A DNA stretch of 30,632 nt from Candidatus Pelagibacterales bacterium. GTDB lineage: Bacteria > Pseudomonadota > Alphaproteobacteria > TMED109. The notes below the pieces were generated by a model. That model had not been told where the DNA came from. It did no database searches and saw only the letters and a list, made by a program, of their open reading frames with translations. A program made the translations under genes and the position numbers. Numbering within the stretch: the first letter of the stretch is position 1; every line of letters starts with the position of its first letter. The stretch covers positions 36,658-67,289 of the forward strand of contig NYVM01000003.1 of the NCBI GenBank assembly GCA_002684605.1, read 5' to 3'. Shown here one piece after another: positions 1-9,445 of the stretch.

Positions 1-384
<384 letters not shown>

Positions 385-406
385 AGAATTGATTATTCAA
401 AATATA

Positions 407-1933
407 ATGAGATACTTACACAACTTTTTTTTCTTAAAAATTTTATTTTTCTTTGGAATTGGTAATCTAAGTAGCTTAGCTTTTAATTCAAATATAATAT
501 TTCTGCCTTTAATGATTATTAGTGTAGTTAGTATATTTTATTTTATTTATAATAATAATCTAACTATTTTTAGGGTCTTTCTTATAGGGTGTTCATATAG
601 TTTTGGACAATTATTTTTAGGTCTATATTGGATATCATTCGCATTTGAATTTACTGCCAGTCTTGGAATATGGGTGGGAATAATAGCTGTTTTATGTTTA
701 GCAATAGTGTTATCAATTTTTACGGGAATATTTTGTGCCCTTTCTAAATATTTGAAAGATTTATGGAGACTAAATGTATTTGGCTATGCTTTGCTCTTAA
801 GTTCATTATTATCCGTAGGCGAATATTTAAGAGGTAGTCTGTTTGGAGGTTTTCCTTGGAATACATTAGGGTACATATGGTCGCAATCTTATGTTTTGAT
901 GCAGCCAGTATCTATAATCGGCATATATGGGTTAGGCTTAATTAGTTTTTTAGGGTCCATAGCATTTGCTTTATTTTTTTATAAGATAAGGTATGGTTTT
1001 TATGCACTTTTGCCATTAGTAATATTTCTAACATACGGCGGTTTAGAGTTAATTTTTTTAAGTGAGAAAAAAAATAATTTTTTGGCGGTAAGAGTAGTAC
1101 AGCCTTCTATTCAACAGGATGAGAAGTGGGATGAAAAATTAAAAACTCATCATCTCGAAAAGCTAATCAAGTTATCATCATTAGAAATAAATAATTTTAA
1201 TCCTAATATAATTGTTTGGCCAGAATCAGCATTTCCATACAGCTCTTCTTTATTGGAAAAACAAATAAATATTTTTGATTGGCTTAAGGCAAATCAGATA
1301 TTAATTAGTGGGGCAACAAGAACTAATTTTAAAAATAATAAGCTTATAAATATTTATAATAGTGCTTATATTATCGATAATAAAGCACAAAGTAGAGCCT
1401 TTTATGACAAGGTTAAATTAGTTCCCTTCGGAGAATATAATCCTCTTAAAAAAATTATAAACTTGGGAAAAATAACAGATGGATCTTTAGATTTTTCTAA
1501 AGGAAAAGCCTTAAATACTTTTAATTTAAAGTCTCTTAACTATGATATAGGTCTTTTAATTTGTTATGAAGTTATTTTCTCTGGGCAAGTAGTTAATGGT
1601 AAGAGACCTGATATTTTAATAAATATCACTAATGATGCTTGGTATGGTAATACATCTGGACCTATTCAACACTTAGCTGCTGCACGTGCAAGGGCGATTG
1701 AAGAAGGGTTGCCATTAGTTAGGGCCGCAAATACAGGTATATCTGCTATAATAGCTGCAAATGGTAGGTTTATAGAGCGTTTAGAAATAAATAAAGAGGG
1801 AGTTCTAGATGTTTATGTACCAATAAGCGGTAAAAAAACTATATTTTCAATTTATGGTAATAAAATATACATTATCTTATTAATGTTTATGTTGATGTTA
1901 GCAAGATTTGTATTTATAAGTAAAAAAATTTAA
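407..1933 (+). CDS. lnt: Apolipoprotein N-acyltransferase
   Basis: Lnt adds the third acyl chain to the N-terminal cysteine of lipoproteins in the inner membrane. The protein (508 aa from ATG 407) has a hydrophobic N-terminal half of ~220 residues with several membrane segments. A nitrilase-fold domain follows, then one C-terminal membrane helix. The nitrilase triad is visible: Glu in WPESAFP (E273), Lys in YDKVKLVPFGE (K335) and Cys in LLICYEVIF (C386). TTG 389, in frame, is an alternative start four bases after corC; neither start has a convincing Shine-Dalgarno, so the choice is uncertain by six residues. It lies between corC and metK, the usual alphaproteobacterial order. Confidence 0.93.
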   Translation: MRYLHNFFFLKILFFFGIGNLSSLAFNSNIIFLPLMIISVVSIFYFIYNNNLTIFRVFLIGCSYSFGQLFLGLYWISFAFEFTASLGIWVGIIAVLCLAIVLSIFTGIFCALSKYLKDLWRLNVFGYALLLSSLLSVGEYLRGSLFGGFPWNTLGYIWSQSYVLMQPVSIIGIYGLGLISFLGSIAFALFFYKIRYGFYALLPLVIFLTYGGLELIFLSEKKNNFLAVRVVQPSIQQDEKWDEKLKTHHLEKLIKLSSLEINNFNPNIIVWPESAFPYSSSLLEKQINIFDWLKANQILISGATRTNFKNNKLINIYNSAYIIDNKAQSRAFYDKVKLVPFGEYNPLKKIINLGKITDGSLDFSKGKALNTFNLKSLNYDIGLLICYEVIFSGQVVNGKRPDILINITNDAWYGNTSGPIQHLAAARARAIEEGLPLVRAANTGISAIIAANGRFIERLEINKEGVLDVYVPISGKKTIFSIYGNKIYIILLMFMLMLARFVFISKKI

Positions 1934-1950
1934 ATTAAGGAAAAATGTTT

Positions 1951-3126
1951 ATGAATAATAATTATCTCTTTACTTCCGAATCTGTATCAGAGGGGCATCC
2001 AGATAAAATTTGTGATCAAATATCTGATGCAATAGTTGACGCTTATTTAGATAAAAGCGAACAAAAGGACCAAGTAAGAGTAGCATGCGAAACTATGGTT
2101 ACCACTAACCGTGTAATTCTAGCAGGCGAGATTAGAGGTAGTGAAATAAAAAATGAAGAAATAGAAGACATAACGAGAAAAATAGTAAAAGAAATAGGGT
2201 ATGAGCAGGAAAATTTTCATTGGAAAAATTTTGATTTTAGTTGTTTTTTACATGCACAATCTATTGATATTGCTCAAGGAGTTGATGCAAATGATGCAAG
2301 GACTGAAGGTGCAGGTGATCAGGGTATAATGTTTGGGTATGCTTGTACTGAGACAAAAGAATTTATGCCTGCTCCTATTCAGTATAGCCATCAAATTTTG
2401 GAGAAGTTAGCGAAGGAAAGAAAAACAGGAAATGCTCCGGGTATATTACCTGATTCTAAATCACAAGTAACTTTAATATATAATGAAGATAACAAGCCAA
2501 TTGGATGCGATAATATTGTTGTTTCTACACAGCATACATCAGACTTAAATAAGAAAAACATATTTGATTATCTTTACCCAATTATTGAAAGTTCCTTGCC
2601 TCCTGAATGGATTCCAACAGAAGATAAGATATTTATTAACCCTACTGGAAAATTTGAGATTGGAGGGCCTGATGGTGATGCGGGTCTTACAGGAAGAAAA
2701 ATTATTGTGGATACATACGGCGGCGCCTGCCCACATGGAGGTGGAGCTTTTTCAGGAAAGGATCCGTCCAAAGTTGATAGGTCTGCAGCATATGCAGCTA
2801 GATATGTTGCGAAAAACATTGTTTATGCAGGGTTAGCAGAGCGATGCACAATACAATTAGCATATGCTATAGGAATGGTAGAACCATTATCTGTATATAT
2901 TAACACTTATGGAACTGGAAAGCTAAAAGATACAGACTTGGTAAGCATAATAAATAAGAATTTTGATCTTACTCCTAGAGGCATTAGAGAGATGTTGAAC
3001 CTATCAAACGTAAATTATTTATCAACCGCAGCTTATGGGCACTTTGGAAGAGAATCTTCTAGTAACCAGAGCTTTACTTGGGAAAAAACAGATAAGGCTA
3101 AACTAATACTAGAAAGTGTCAGTTAA
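1951..3126 (+). CDS. metK: S-adenosylmethionine synthetase
   Basis: MetK makes S-adenosylmethionine from methionine and ATP in the cytoplasm. All signatures are present: [16 protein letters not shown] at the N-terminus (ATP/Mg site), [12 protein letters not shown] (methionine loop) and [18 protein letters not shown] (phosphate loop). The ATG at 1951 is preferred over the in-frame ATG at 1945 because the AAGGA at 1937-1941 is only 3-4 bases from 1945 but well spaced for 1951. Length (391 aa) is normal. The gap to lnt is under 20 bases, so there is no room for a SAM riboswitch directly upstream. TrmB, the next gene, uses SAM. Confidence 0.97.
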   Translation: MNNNYLFTSESVSEGHPDKICDQISDAIVDAYLDKSEQKDQVRVACETMVTTNRVILAGEIRGSEIKNEEIEDITRKIVKEIGYEQENFHWKNFDFSCFLHAQSIDIAQGVDANDARTEGAGDQGIMFGYACTETKEFMPAPIQYSHQILEKLAKERKTGNAPGILPDSKSQVTLIYNEDNKPIGCDNIVVSTQHTSDLNKKNIFDYLYPIIESSLPPEWIPTEDKIFINPTGKFEIGGPDGDAGLTGRKIIVDTYGGACPHGGGAFSGKDPSKVDRSAAYAARYVAKNIVYAGLAERCTIQLAYAIGMVEPLSVYINTYGTGKLKDTDLVSIINKNFDLTPRGIREMLNLSNVNYLSTAAYGHFGRESSSNQSFTWEKTDKAKLILESVS

Positions 3127-3131
3127 AAGTG

Positions 3132-3811
3132 ATGCAAAAAACTTTACATGGAAGAAGAATAGGTAGGACTTTAAGTAAAAAAAAACTTTTTTATTAGAAA
3201 AAGTTTTACCTATTGTTAGTATTAAAGAAGATGATGTATTTTTTTTAGAAAAACTATTTCCTAAAAACATAAAAGAAATTTGGTTAGAAATAGGATTTGG
3301 CTCTGGAGAAAATATAAAATGGCAGTTAGATAATAGAAAAGATATTGCTATTATTGGCTGTGAACCTTACATAAATGGGGTGGCTAACTTACTCCAGCTT
3401 CTAGATAATGAACAATTACATAGAGTAAAAATTTTTACTGGTGATGCAATAAAAATTATAAATTCTTTAAAAAATAATAGTATATCTAGAGTTTTCATAT
3501 TATTTCCGGATCCGTGGCCTAAAAAAAGGCACCATAAGAGGCGTTTGATTAATCAAAATTTAATTTTGAATCTTTCTAGGGTAATGATAGAAAGAGGAGA
3601 ATTAATAATTGCTTCAGATCATAATAATTACATTTCTTGGATACTGCATCAGTTTCTAAATAATAAAAACTTAATATGGATGGCAAAAAGTAAAAAAGAT
3701 TTTTTAATAAAACCAGAAAATTGGCCTATAACTAGGTTTGAGGAAAGAGCAAAACAACTAGGAAGCATTTGTTATTTTTTTCTATTCCATAATCTTAATA
3801 AGAATCATTGA
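3132..3811 (+). CDS. trmB: tRNA (guanine-N7-)-methyltransferase, frameshifted at an A9 run
   Basis: TrmB makes m7G46 in tRNA from SAM. The body is clear: LEIGFGSGEN (SAM loop), FPDPWPKKRHHKRR and WPITRFEER near the C-terminus. The N-terminus is in another frame. ATG 3132 reads MQKTLHGRRIGRTLSKKK, the expected family start, but hits a stop at 3195-3197. The continuation TFLLEKVLPIV is in the frame that ends at 3811. The two meet at nine A's (3177-3185), and ten would restore one 226-residue protein. The internal GTG 3380 would remove the SAM-binding loop, so it is not a credible start. This could be a sequencing error, a real lesion, or a slippage-corrected gene. The gene starts five bases after metK. 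Confidence 0.85.
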
Positions 3812-3836
3812 TTTAAAAACATTATTAGTATATAAA
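3808..3836 (+). promoter_or_regulatory. Candidate sigma70 promoter for the rimP-nusA operon
   Basis: TTGATT at 3808-3813 (overlapping the trmB stop codon) and TATAAA at 3831-3836 are separated by exactly 17 bases. The predicted start point is near 3843, giving a ~65-base leader that contains the terminator at 3871-3896. In DNA this AT-rich such matches occur by chance, so support comes mainly from the ideal spacing and the position in front of a long operon. Confidence 0.45.
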
Positions 3837-3870
3837 CACTATGTAATAAAATTATTAGAGAAGACTATAG

Positions 3871-3896
3871 ATAAGCCGAAAGGCTTATTTTTTTTT
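3871..3896 (+). terminator. Intrinsic terminator abutting the rimP ribosome binding site
   Basis: A perfect 7-bp stem, ATAAGCC (3871-3877) with GGCTTAT (3882-3888), encloses a GAAA loop and is followed by a T tract to 3896. The T tract runs straight into the GGAG of rimP (3897-3900), so no promoter can lie between terminator and gene. It either ends the trmB transcript with partial read-through or acts as a leader attenuator for the nusA operon. Confidence 0.85.
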
Positions 3897-3906
3897 GGAG
3901 AAAAAT

Positions 3907-4410
3907 GTGGAAGAAAAATTAGATAATTTTTCTAAAATAGTTCAAGCTAGGGAGGTTATAGAAATAGCTCCTAAATTATTTAAAATTATAAATAATTTAG
4001 ACCTTAGAGTAGTAAGAATAAGAATGATTGAAGGCTCCACTAAAACTTTACAGTTTATGATTGAGGGTGCAGATCTATCTGACATTACTATTAAGCAATG
4101 CACTAAAGTAAGTAGATTAATATCGGAAGTTTTAGACGAAAAAGATTATATACATGGAGATTACAGTCTAGAAGTATCTTCACCAGGTATAGAAAGGCCA
4201 TTAATAGAATATATCGATTTTAAGAGGTTTGTGGGAAGCAAAGTGAAAATAAAGTTAATAAATAAGTATGAAAATAAAATTAGTTTTACAGGCTTAATTA
4301 AAAAATGCTTGGATGAAAAAATAACTTTTTTAGATAATAAAGATAGTAAAGTTATTATTATACCCTTTGCCTTAATTGATGAAGCAAAGTTAGTTTTTAA
4401 TGGTTTTTAG
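3907..4410 (+). CDS. rimP: Ribosome maturation factor RimP
   Basis: RimP assists 30S subunit maturation. The 167-residue protein has the family pattern: an N-terminal alpha/beta domain with LRVVRIRM, the central DYSLEVSSPGIERPL signature (here after HG), and a C-terminal SH3-like barrel ending in the IIPFALIDEAKLVF stretch. The start is taken as GTG 3907 because GGAG at 3897-3900 is six bases upstream; TTG 3895 lies inside the terminator T tract. It is first in the rimP-nusA-ylxR-infB run, with 23 bases to nusA. Confidence 0.93.
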   Translation: MEEKLDNFSKIVQAREVIEIAPKLFKIINNLDLRVVRIRMIEGSTKTLQFMIEGADLSDITIKQCTKVSRLISEVLDEKDYIHGDYSLEVSSPGIERPLIEYIDFKRFVGSKVKIKLINKYENKISFTGLIKKCLDEKITFLDNKDSKVIIIPFALIDEAKLVFNGF

Positions 4411-4433
4411 TATAAATTTGAGAGGTTAAAATA

Positions 4434-5996
4434 TTGAAAAATGAAATGAACCAAAATATAGCGAGGCCTGAATTATTGCAGATAGCTGAATCTGTTGCCA
4501 GAGAAAAATCTATAGATCAAGAAATAGTTATTGAAGCTATGGAGGAGGCGATACAATCTGCAGCAAAAAGAAAATATGGTCAAGAACTAGAAATTAAAGC
4601 TGAAATCAATAGAAAAAATGGAGAAATTGAGATTGCTAGAGTATTAAAAGTCTCAGAGGTAATAGAAAACAAAGCTATAGAAATTACATTGGAAGAAGGT
4701 AAAAAAAGAGATGGAGAAGCTAGAATAGGAGATTATTTTTATGATCCTTTGCCTCCAATAGAGCTCGGAAGAGTTGCGGCACAAACAGCAAAGCAGGTTA
4801 TTGTTCAAAAAGTAAGAGATGCGGAACGTGAAAAACAGTATGAAGAGTTTAAGGATAGAGTAGGTGAAGTAGTTAATGGTTTAGTAAAAAGAATAGAATA
4901 TGGAAATGTAATTGTAGATTTAGGAAGAGGAGAAGCATTTATTAGAAGGGATGACGTTATTCCTAGAGAGACATTTAGGCCAGGAGATAGAATAAGGTCA
5001 TATATATCAGAAGTAAAAAAAGAACAAAGAGGTCCTCAGATATATTTGTCTAGAACATCTAATGATTTTATGGCTAAGCTTTTTACTCAGGAAGTGCCAG
5101 AAATATATGATGGAATAATTCAAATTGTAGCAGTTGCAAGAGACCCTGGAAGCAGAGCTAAAATTTCTGTTTTATCTAAAGATAATTCCATAGACCCCGT
5201 AGGGGCCTGTGTTGGTATGCGAGGAAGTAGAGTGCAAGCAGTAGTTGCAGAGTTGCAGAATGAAAAAATTGATATTATCCCATTTTCAGAAGATGTTCCC
5301 ACTTATTTGGTGAGCGCCTTAGCTCCTGCCGAGGTAGCCAAAGTGGTTTTAGATGAAGAACAAAAAAAAGTTGAAATAGTAGTGCCTGATGAACAGTTAA
5401 GTCTAGCAATAGGTAGAAGGGGTCAAAATGTCAGATTGGCATGTCAGCTAACAGGATGGGATATAGATATTTTAACTGAAGGTTCTGAGTCTGAAAGAAG
5501 ACAAAAAGAAATGAAAAATATTTCGCAATTATTTATAGACAGATTAAATGTAGACGAAGTTATAGCCCAAGTATTAGTTACAGAGGGCTTTTCATCTGTG
5601 GAAGCAGTAGCTTATGTACCTATTGATGACTTGACTGAAATCGAAGGGTTTGACCAAAAAGTTGCTGAAGAATTAAGAGAAAGAGCATTAGTTAGTCTAA
5701 AGGAAGCTGAAGAAGGACTTAAGAAAGATATAGAAAAACTTAATATTAGCGAAGAGTTAATTATATTTGAAGGATTAAGCCCATCTATGTTAGTCAAGCT
5801 AGGAAATGCGAATATTAAAAATATTAATGATTTGGCAGACCTTGCAAGTGATGAATTAAAAGAAATATTAGAAGGTATTGATATTTCTAGTAAGGATGCA
5901 GATGATATAATTATGAAAGCAAGAGCTGGATGGTTTGAAGAAGATGATGAAGAAAATAAAGATGAGGTAAAGGACGAAAGTAAAGTGCATAAATAA
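4434..5996 (+). CDS. nusA: Transcription termination/antitermination protein NusA
   Basis: NusA binds RNA polymerase and nascent RNA, and stimulates pausing and hairpin-dependent termination. Domains in order: an N-terminal RNAP-binding domain (~1-135), S1 (~143-206), KH1 (~208-283, with VGACVGMRGSRV), KH2 (~285-345, with AIGRRGQNVRLA), and two C-terminal helical AR2-type repeats (~365-420 and ~440-500) ending in ARAGWFEEDDEE. The acidic tail is typical of alphaproteobacterial NusA. Translation starts at TTG 4434, with AGAGG at 4421-4425 eight bases upstream; ATG 4446 is a weaker alternative. NusA autoregulation through the upstream terminator is discussed in the findings. Confidence 0.97.
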   Translation: MKNEMNQNIARPELLQIAESVAREKSIDQEIVIEAMEEAIQSAAKRKYGQELEIKAEINRKNGEIEIARVLKVSEVIENKAIEITLEEGKKRDGEARIGDYFYDPLPPIELGRVAAQTAKQVIVQKVRDAEREKQYEEFKDRVGEVVNGLVKRIEYGNVIVDLGRGEAFIRRDDVIPRETFRPGDRIRSYISEVKKEQRGPQIYLSRTSNDFMAKLFTQEVPEIYDGIIQIVAVARDPGSRAKISVLSKDNSIDPVGACVGMRGSRVQAVVAELQNEKIDIIPFSEDVPTYLVSALAPAEVAKVVLDEEQKKVEIVVPDEQLSLAIGRRGQNVRLACQLTGWDIDILTEGSESERRQKEMKNISQLFIDRLNVDEVIAQVLVTEGFSSVEAVAYVPIDDLTEIEGFDQKVAEELRERALVSLKEAEEGLKKDIEKLNISEELIIFEGLSPSMLVKLGNANIKNINDLADLASDELKEILEGIDISSKDADDIIMKARAGWFEEDDEENKDEVKDESKVHK

Positions 5997-6024
5997 TTCT
6001 TAATAGCTATAGAAATAAATTTTT

Positions 6025-6594
6025 ATGAACGAAAAATATAAATTTCCATGTGCTTTAACCGGTAATACATTTCACTTAAATCAAATGTTATTATTTAAGG
6101 AAATGAATGATTTCCTCGTTTGTGATGTGAATGCCAAGTTAAATGAAAAAGGAATATGGTGTAATCCTTCTAGATATGATATAGAAAAGGCAATAAAGAA
6201 TCAATTATTTGATAAAATTATAAAGAAGAAGCTTAAAATACAAAGTTCTTTTATAGAAAGTATTGAAAAAAATTTAAAATTAAAAGTATTAAACTTGGTA
6301 GGCTTAAGTAAAAAAGCAGGTTTATTAGAAATAGGAAATGATAAAGTAGTCAAAGGCTTAAAAAATAATAGTGTTAATATTATATTAATAGCCAAAGAGG
6401 ATGAAAAATTAGAGAATACTTTTTCAAGTATTATAAATGATCGCAAAGTTTTATTAAATAAAACTTTTTCAAGGTTGGAGATAAGTAAGGCAGTAGGTTA
6501 TAAAAATGTAATATGTGTAGCAATCATGAATAGTAATTTATCTGCAGCATTACAATTAGATTTTTATAAGTTAATGAAATTTAAATTAAATTAA
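6025..6594 (+). CDS. YlxR-type (DUF448) RNA-binding protein with L7Ae-like C-terminal domain
   Basis: The gene sits between nusA and infB, the classic ylxR position. The N-terminal ~80 residues are a weak YlxR domain: FPCALTGN resembles the usual cysteine-and-TG start, and LNEKGIWCNP matches the 'PGRGxW' segment in degenerate form. The C-terminal ~95 residues resemble an L7Ae/L30e fold (VGLSKKAGLLEIGNDKVVKG, then NIILIAKEDEK). This two-domain layout is common in Alphaproteobacteria. The protein probably binds RNA; its exact role is unknown. No good Shine-Dalgarno precedes ATG 6025. The sequence has diverged strongly from better-known YlxR proteins. Confidence 0.8.
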   Translation: MNEKYKFPCALTGNTFHLNQMLLFKEMNDFLVCDVNAKLNEKGIWCNPSRYDIEKAIKNQLFDKIIKKKLKIQSSFIESIEKNLKLKVLNLVGLSKKAGLLEIGNDKVVKGLKNNSVNIILIAKEDEKLENTFSSIINDRKVLLNKTFSRLEISKAVGYKNVICVAIMNSNLSAALQLDFYKLMKFKLN

Positions 6595-6612
6595 TAATTA
6601 AAGGTTAAATTT

Positions 6613-9057
6613 ATGGTTGATAAAAAACCAGATATTAAAAAAGAAGAAGAAAAAAGCACTGTTAAATCTCAAACATTAGGCTTTTCTTCTCCAAGACTTG
6701 AATTGAAGAAAACATTGGGAGTAAGTGGTTCAGTACGCCAACCCTTTTCCCATGGAAGAAATAAATCAGTATCAGTAGAAGTTAAAAAAGTTAGAACATA
6801 TAAGCCTTTCACAGCTAAAAAAGATTCAGATGGACCTTTTAATGAGAGCAAAGATATGGGTTTATCAGACCTAGAAAAAGAGGCAAGATTAAATGCTTTA
6901 AATAACTCTATTAAGGTCAAAGAGGAAATTAAAAATAAAGTATCAAAAGAATTAATTGAAGTGGAAAAAAAAGAAGCCCAAAAAGATCAAGTAATACAAA
7001 AAGAATCTAATAATGATCCAAAAGAAGTAAAAGAAATACCTGTACCTGCTAAAGAATCAGATAGTGATAAGTCAGTTCGTTTGAGAAAAGAAGAAGAGGC
7101 AGAAGAAAAGAAAAAAAATGCAAAAAAGCAATTATCTTTGGGAAGAGACTTTGGACAAAGAAGACAAAAAAAATTAAGTATTAATCAAGCGTTTGAAGAT
7201 GAAGGTCGTCAACGTTCTCTGGCTTCGGTAAAAAGAGCTCGTGAACGAGAAAAAAGAATGAATGCGGGTGGAGGAGCAGAGGCAACAAAAAAAATTATAA
7301 GAGAAGTAGTAATTCCTGAATTAATTACAGTTAAAGAGCTTGCAAGTAGAATGGCAATTAGAGGTAGTGAAGTTGTTAAGTCTCTTATGAAGAACGGAGT
7401 TTTAGCTACAGCAAACCAGTCTATAGATGGAGACACTGCAGAGCTAGTAGTAATAGATTTTGGACATACAGTAAAAAGAGTTTCGGATGCTGACGTAGAA
7501 ATAGGTCTCGAAGTAGTTAAGAATAACTCAGAAGGTGAAAAAAGGTCGCCAGTCGTTACAGTTATGGGGCATGTTGACCATGGAAAAACTTCATTATTGG
7601 ATGCAATTAGATCTACAGACACAGTAAGTAAAGAATCTGGAGGAATAACACAACATATTGGTGCATATCAGGTTGTAACGAAGGAAAAGCAGACTATTAC
7701 TTTTATAGACACTCCTGGTCATGCAGCATTTAGTGCAATGAGAGCACGAGGAGCCAATATAACTGATATAATAGTTTTAGTAGTGGCTGCTGATGATTCA
7801 GTAATGCCTCAAACTATAGAAGCTGTGCAGCATGCTTTGGCATCCAAAGCGCCAATAGTATTAGCTATAAATAAAATAGATGCTCCTGGATCTAATCCAT
7901 TAAAAGTTAAGCAAGACCTTTTACAACATAATGTAATTACGGAAGATGTAGGTGGAGAAGTTGTTGCAGTTGAAGTATCTGCATTACATAAAACAAACAT
8001 AGATGAATTACTTACGGTAATAAACTTGCAAGCTGAATTGTTAGATTTAAAAGCAGTTAAAGAAGGAAATGCTTCTGGTGTAGTAGTAGAATCTAGAGTT
8101 GATATTGGAAGAGGCGTAGTAGCAACTTTACTAGTTTCTAGTGGAAGTTTAAAGGTAGGAGATATAGTAGTTGCAGGAGCAAATTATGGAAGAGTAAAGG
8201 CATTGCTTGATGACAAAGGAAATAATAAAAAAATTGCAGAACCCAGTGAGCCGGTTGAAATACTAGGTTTAAATTCAGTACCTCAAGCTGGAGATCAATT
8301 TGCAGTAGTCAATAGTGAATCCCGAGCAAGAGAAGTTTCAGAATATAGACAAAATCTTGCTCAAAAAAACAATCCACTAACTGCTAGAGCAACTGTTACT
8401 AATGTAGATCAAATGTTAACACAAATAAAGCAAGGGCAAAGAAAAGCATTACCAATAATATTAAAAACGGATGTAAATGGTTCTATGGAAGCGATTTCCG
8501 TAGCACTTCGTGACTTACAGAATGATGAAGTTGCTTCACAGATTATTTTGTCAGGCGTTGGAGCTTTAAATGAAAGCGATATTATGCTAGCTGTTTCTTC
8601 TGGTGCGATAGTAATAGGTTTTAATGTTAGGGCAGATGTTCCTGCTAAAAAAATAGCAAAACAAAATAATATAGAAATAAAATATTACTCAATAATTTAT
8701 GAAATATTAGATGATATTAGAAACCTTCTATCTGGCTTAATGGCTCCTATAGAAAGCGAAGTTTTTCTAGGTTATGCTAAAATTAAAAAAGTCTTTAAAA
8801 TCACTAAAGTTGGAAAAATAGCAGGTTGTGAGATTACCGAAGGTGTAGTAAAGAGAAATATTAAAGTCCGTTTACTAAGGGATAATGTTGTTATTCATGA
8901 GGGAGATTTAGCCACACTTAAACATCATCAGAAGGAAGTTGATGAAGTTAAAGAGGGCACAGAATGTGGTATGTCCTTAGCAAATTATGAAGATATTAAA
9001 GAAGGTGACTTGATAGAGTGTTTTGAAATAAAAACTGAAATACCAACTTTACAATAA
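6613..9057 (+). CDS. infB: Translation initiation factor IF-2
   Basis: IF-2 is the GTPase that brings initiator tRNA to the 30S subunit. The 814-residue protein has a charged, low-complexity N-terminal region (~1-230), an IF2_N helical module (~235-290, VIPELITVKELASRMA) and a GTPase domain with GHVDHGKT (319-326), the DTPGHAAF switch and NKID. EF-Tu-like domain II, the IF-2 domain and the C-terminal fMet-tRNA-binding barrel follow. ATG 6613 has AAAGG eight bases upstream. The stop codon shares one base with the rbfA start (TAATG), so the two are probably translationally coupled. Confidence 0.97.
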   Translation: MVDKKPDIKKEEEKSTVKSQTLGFSSPRLELKKTLGVSGSVRQPFSHGRNKSVSVEVKKVRTYKPFTAKKDSDGPFNESKDMGLSDLEKEARLNALNNSIKVKEEIKNKVSKELIEVEKKEAQKDQVIQKESNNDPKEVKEIPVPAKESDSDKSVRLRKEEEAEEKKKNAKKQLSLGRDFGQRRQKKLSINQAFEDEGRQRSLASVKRAREREKRMNAGGGAEATKKIIREVVIPELITVKELASRMAIRGSEVVKSLMKNGVLATANQSIDGDTAELVVIDFGHTVKRVSDADVEIGLEVVKNNSEGEKRSPVVTVMGHVDHGKTSLLDAIRSTDTVSKESGGITQHIGAYQVVTKEKQTITFIDTPGHAAFSAMRARGANITDIIVLVVAADDSVMPQTIEAVQHALASKAPIVLAINKIDAPGSNPLKVKQDLLQHNVITEDVGGEVVAVEVSALHKTNIDELLTVINLQAELLDLKAVKEGNASGVVVESRVDIGRGVVATLLVSSGSLKVGDIVVAGANYGRVKALLDDKGNNKKIAEPSEPVEILGLNSVPQAGDQFAVVNSESRAREVSEYRQNLAQKNNPLTARATVTNVDQMLTQIKQGQRKALPIILKTDVNGSMEAISVALRDLQNDEVASQIILSGVGALNESDIMLAVSSGAIVIGFNVRADVPAKKIAKQNNIEIKYYSIIYEILDDIRNLLSGLMAPIESEVFLGYAKIKKVFKITKVGKIAGCEITEGVVKRNIKVRLLRDNVVIHEGDLATLKHHQKEVDEVKEGTECGMSLANYEDIKEGDLIECFEIKTEIPTLQ

Positions 9058-9425
9058 TGAAAAAAAATTTTTTTGGCCCTTCGGACCGCCAGTTAAAAGT
9101 CGGAGAAAACTTAAGAAAAGCTATTTCTTTCATGATGCAGAATCATAGCTTTCATAACCCTATTATAGACAAAGCCTCAATTTTAATTACAGAAGTAAGA
9201 ATTTCTCCTAACCTAAGCAACGCCTCCGTATATATATCTTCACTTGGAGGTGCAAATAATTCAGAAGGTTTAACTTCTGCTTTAAATAATGCATGGCGTC
9301 CATTAGTTGGCCCTTTAACTAGGGAGTTAAAATTAAGGAGAGCGCCTAGACTTAATTTTATGTTAGATGACAGTTTTGAGAGGCAAACCCTCATTGATAA
9401 TTTAATTAATAGTGCTAAGAAGTAA
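9057..9425 (+). CDS. rbfA: Ribosome-binding factor A
   Basis: RbfA is a cold-shock-associated factor for late 30S assembly. The 122-residue protein has the KH-like RbfA pattern: RQLKVGENLRKAISFMMQ near the start, ILITEVRISPNLSNASVYIS in the middle, and KLRRAPRLNFMLDDSFE at the end. ATG 9057 overlaps the infB stop by one base. The order infB-rbfA-truB is conserved in most bacteria. Confidence 0.94.
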   Translation: MKKNFFGPSDRQLKVGENLRKAISFMMQNHSFHNPIIDKASILITEVRISPNLSNASVYISSLGGANNSEGLTSALNNAWRPLVGPLTRELKLRRAPRLNFMLDDSFERQTLIDNLINSAKK

Positions 9426-9445
9426 AAGTAGGGAAAAAGTGGACT

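Noticed and set aside
1920..1951. SAM riboswitch before metK
   Set aside because: Only 17 bases separate the lnt stop from the chosen metK start, too few for any SAM aptamer.
2545..2836. Overlapping ORFs inside metK, nusA, infB, pnp and other genes on either strand
   Set aside because: They are shadows of strongly conserved genes, with no ribosome binding sites or recognisable families.
3380..3811. Stand-alone 143-residue TrmB from GTG 3380
   Set aside because: This start would remove the SAM-binding LEIGFGSGE loop, which is clearly encoded upstream in the same frame. The gene is longer and frameshifted at 3177-3185.
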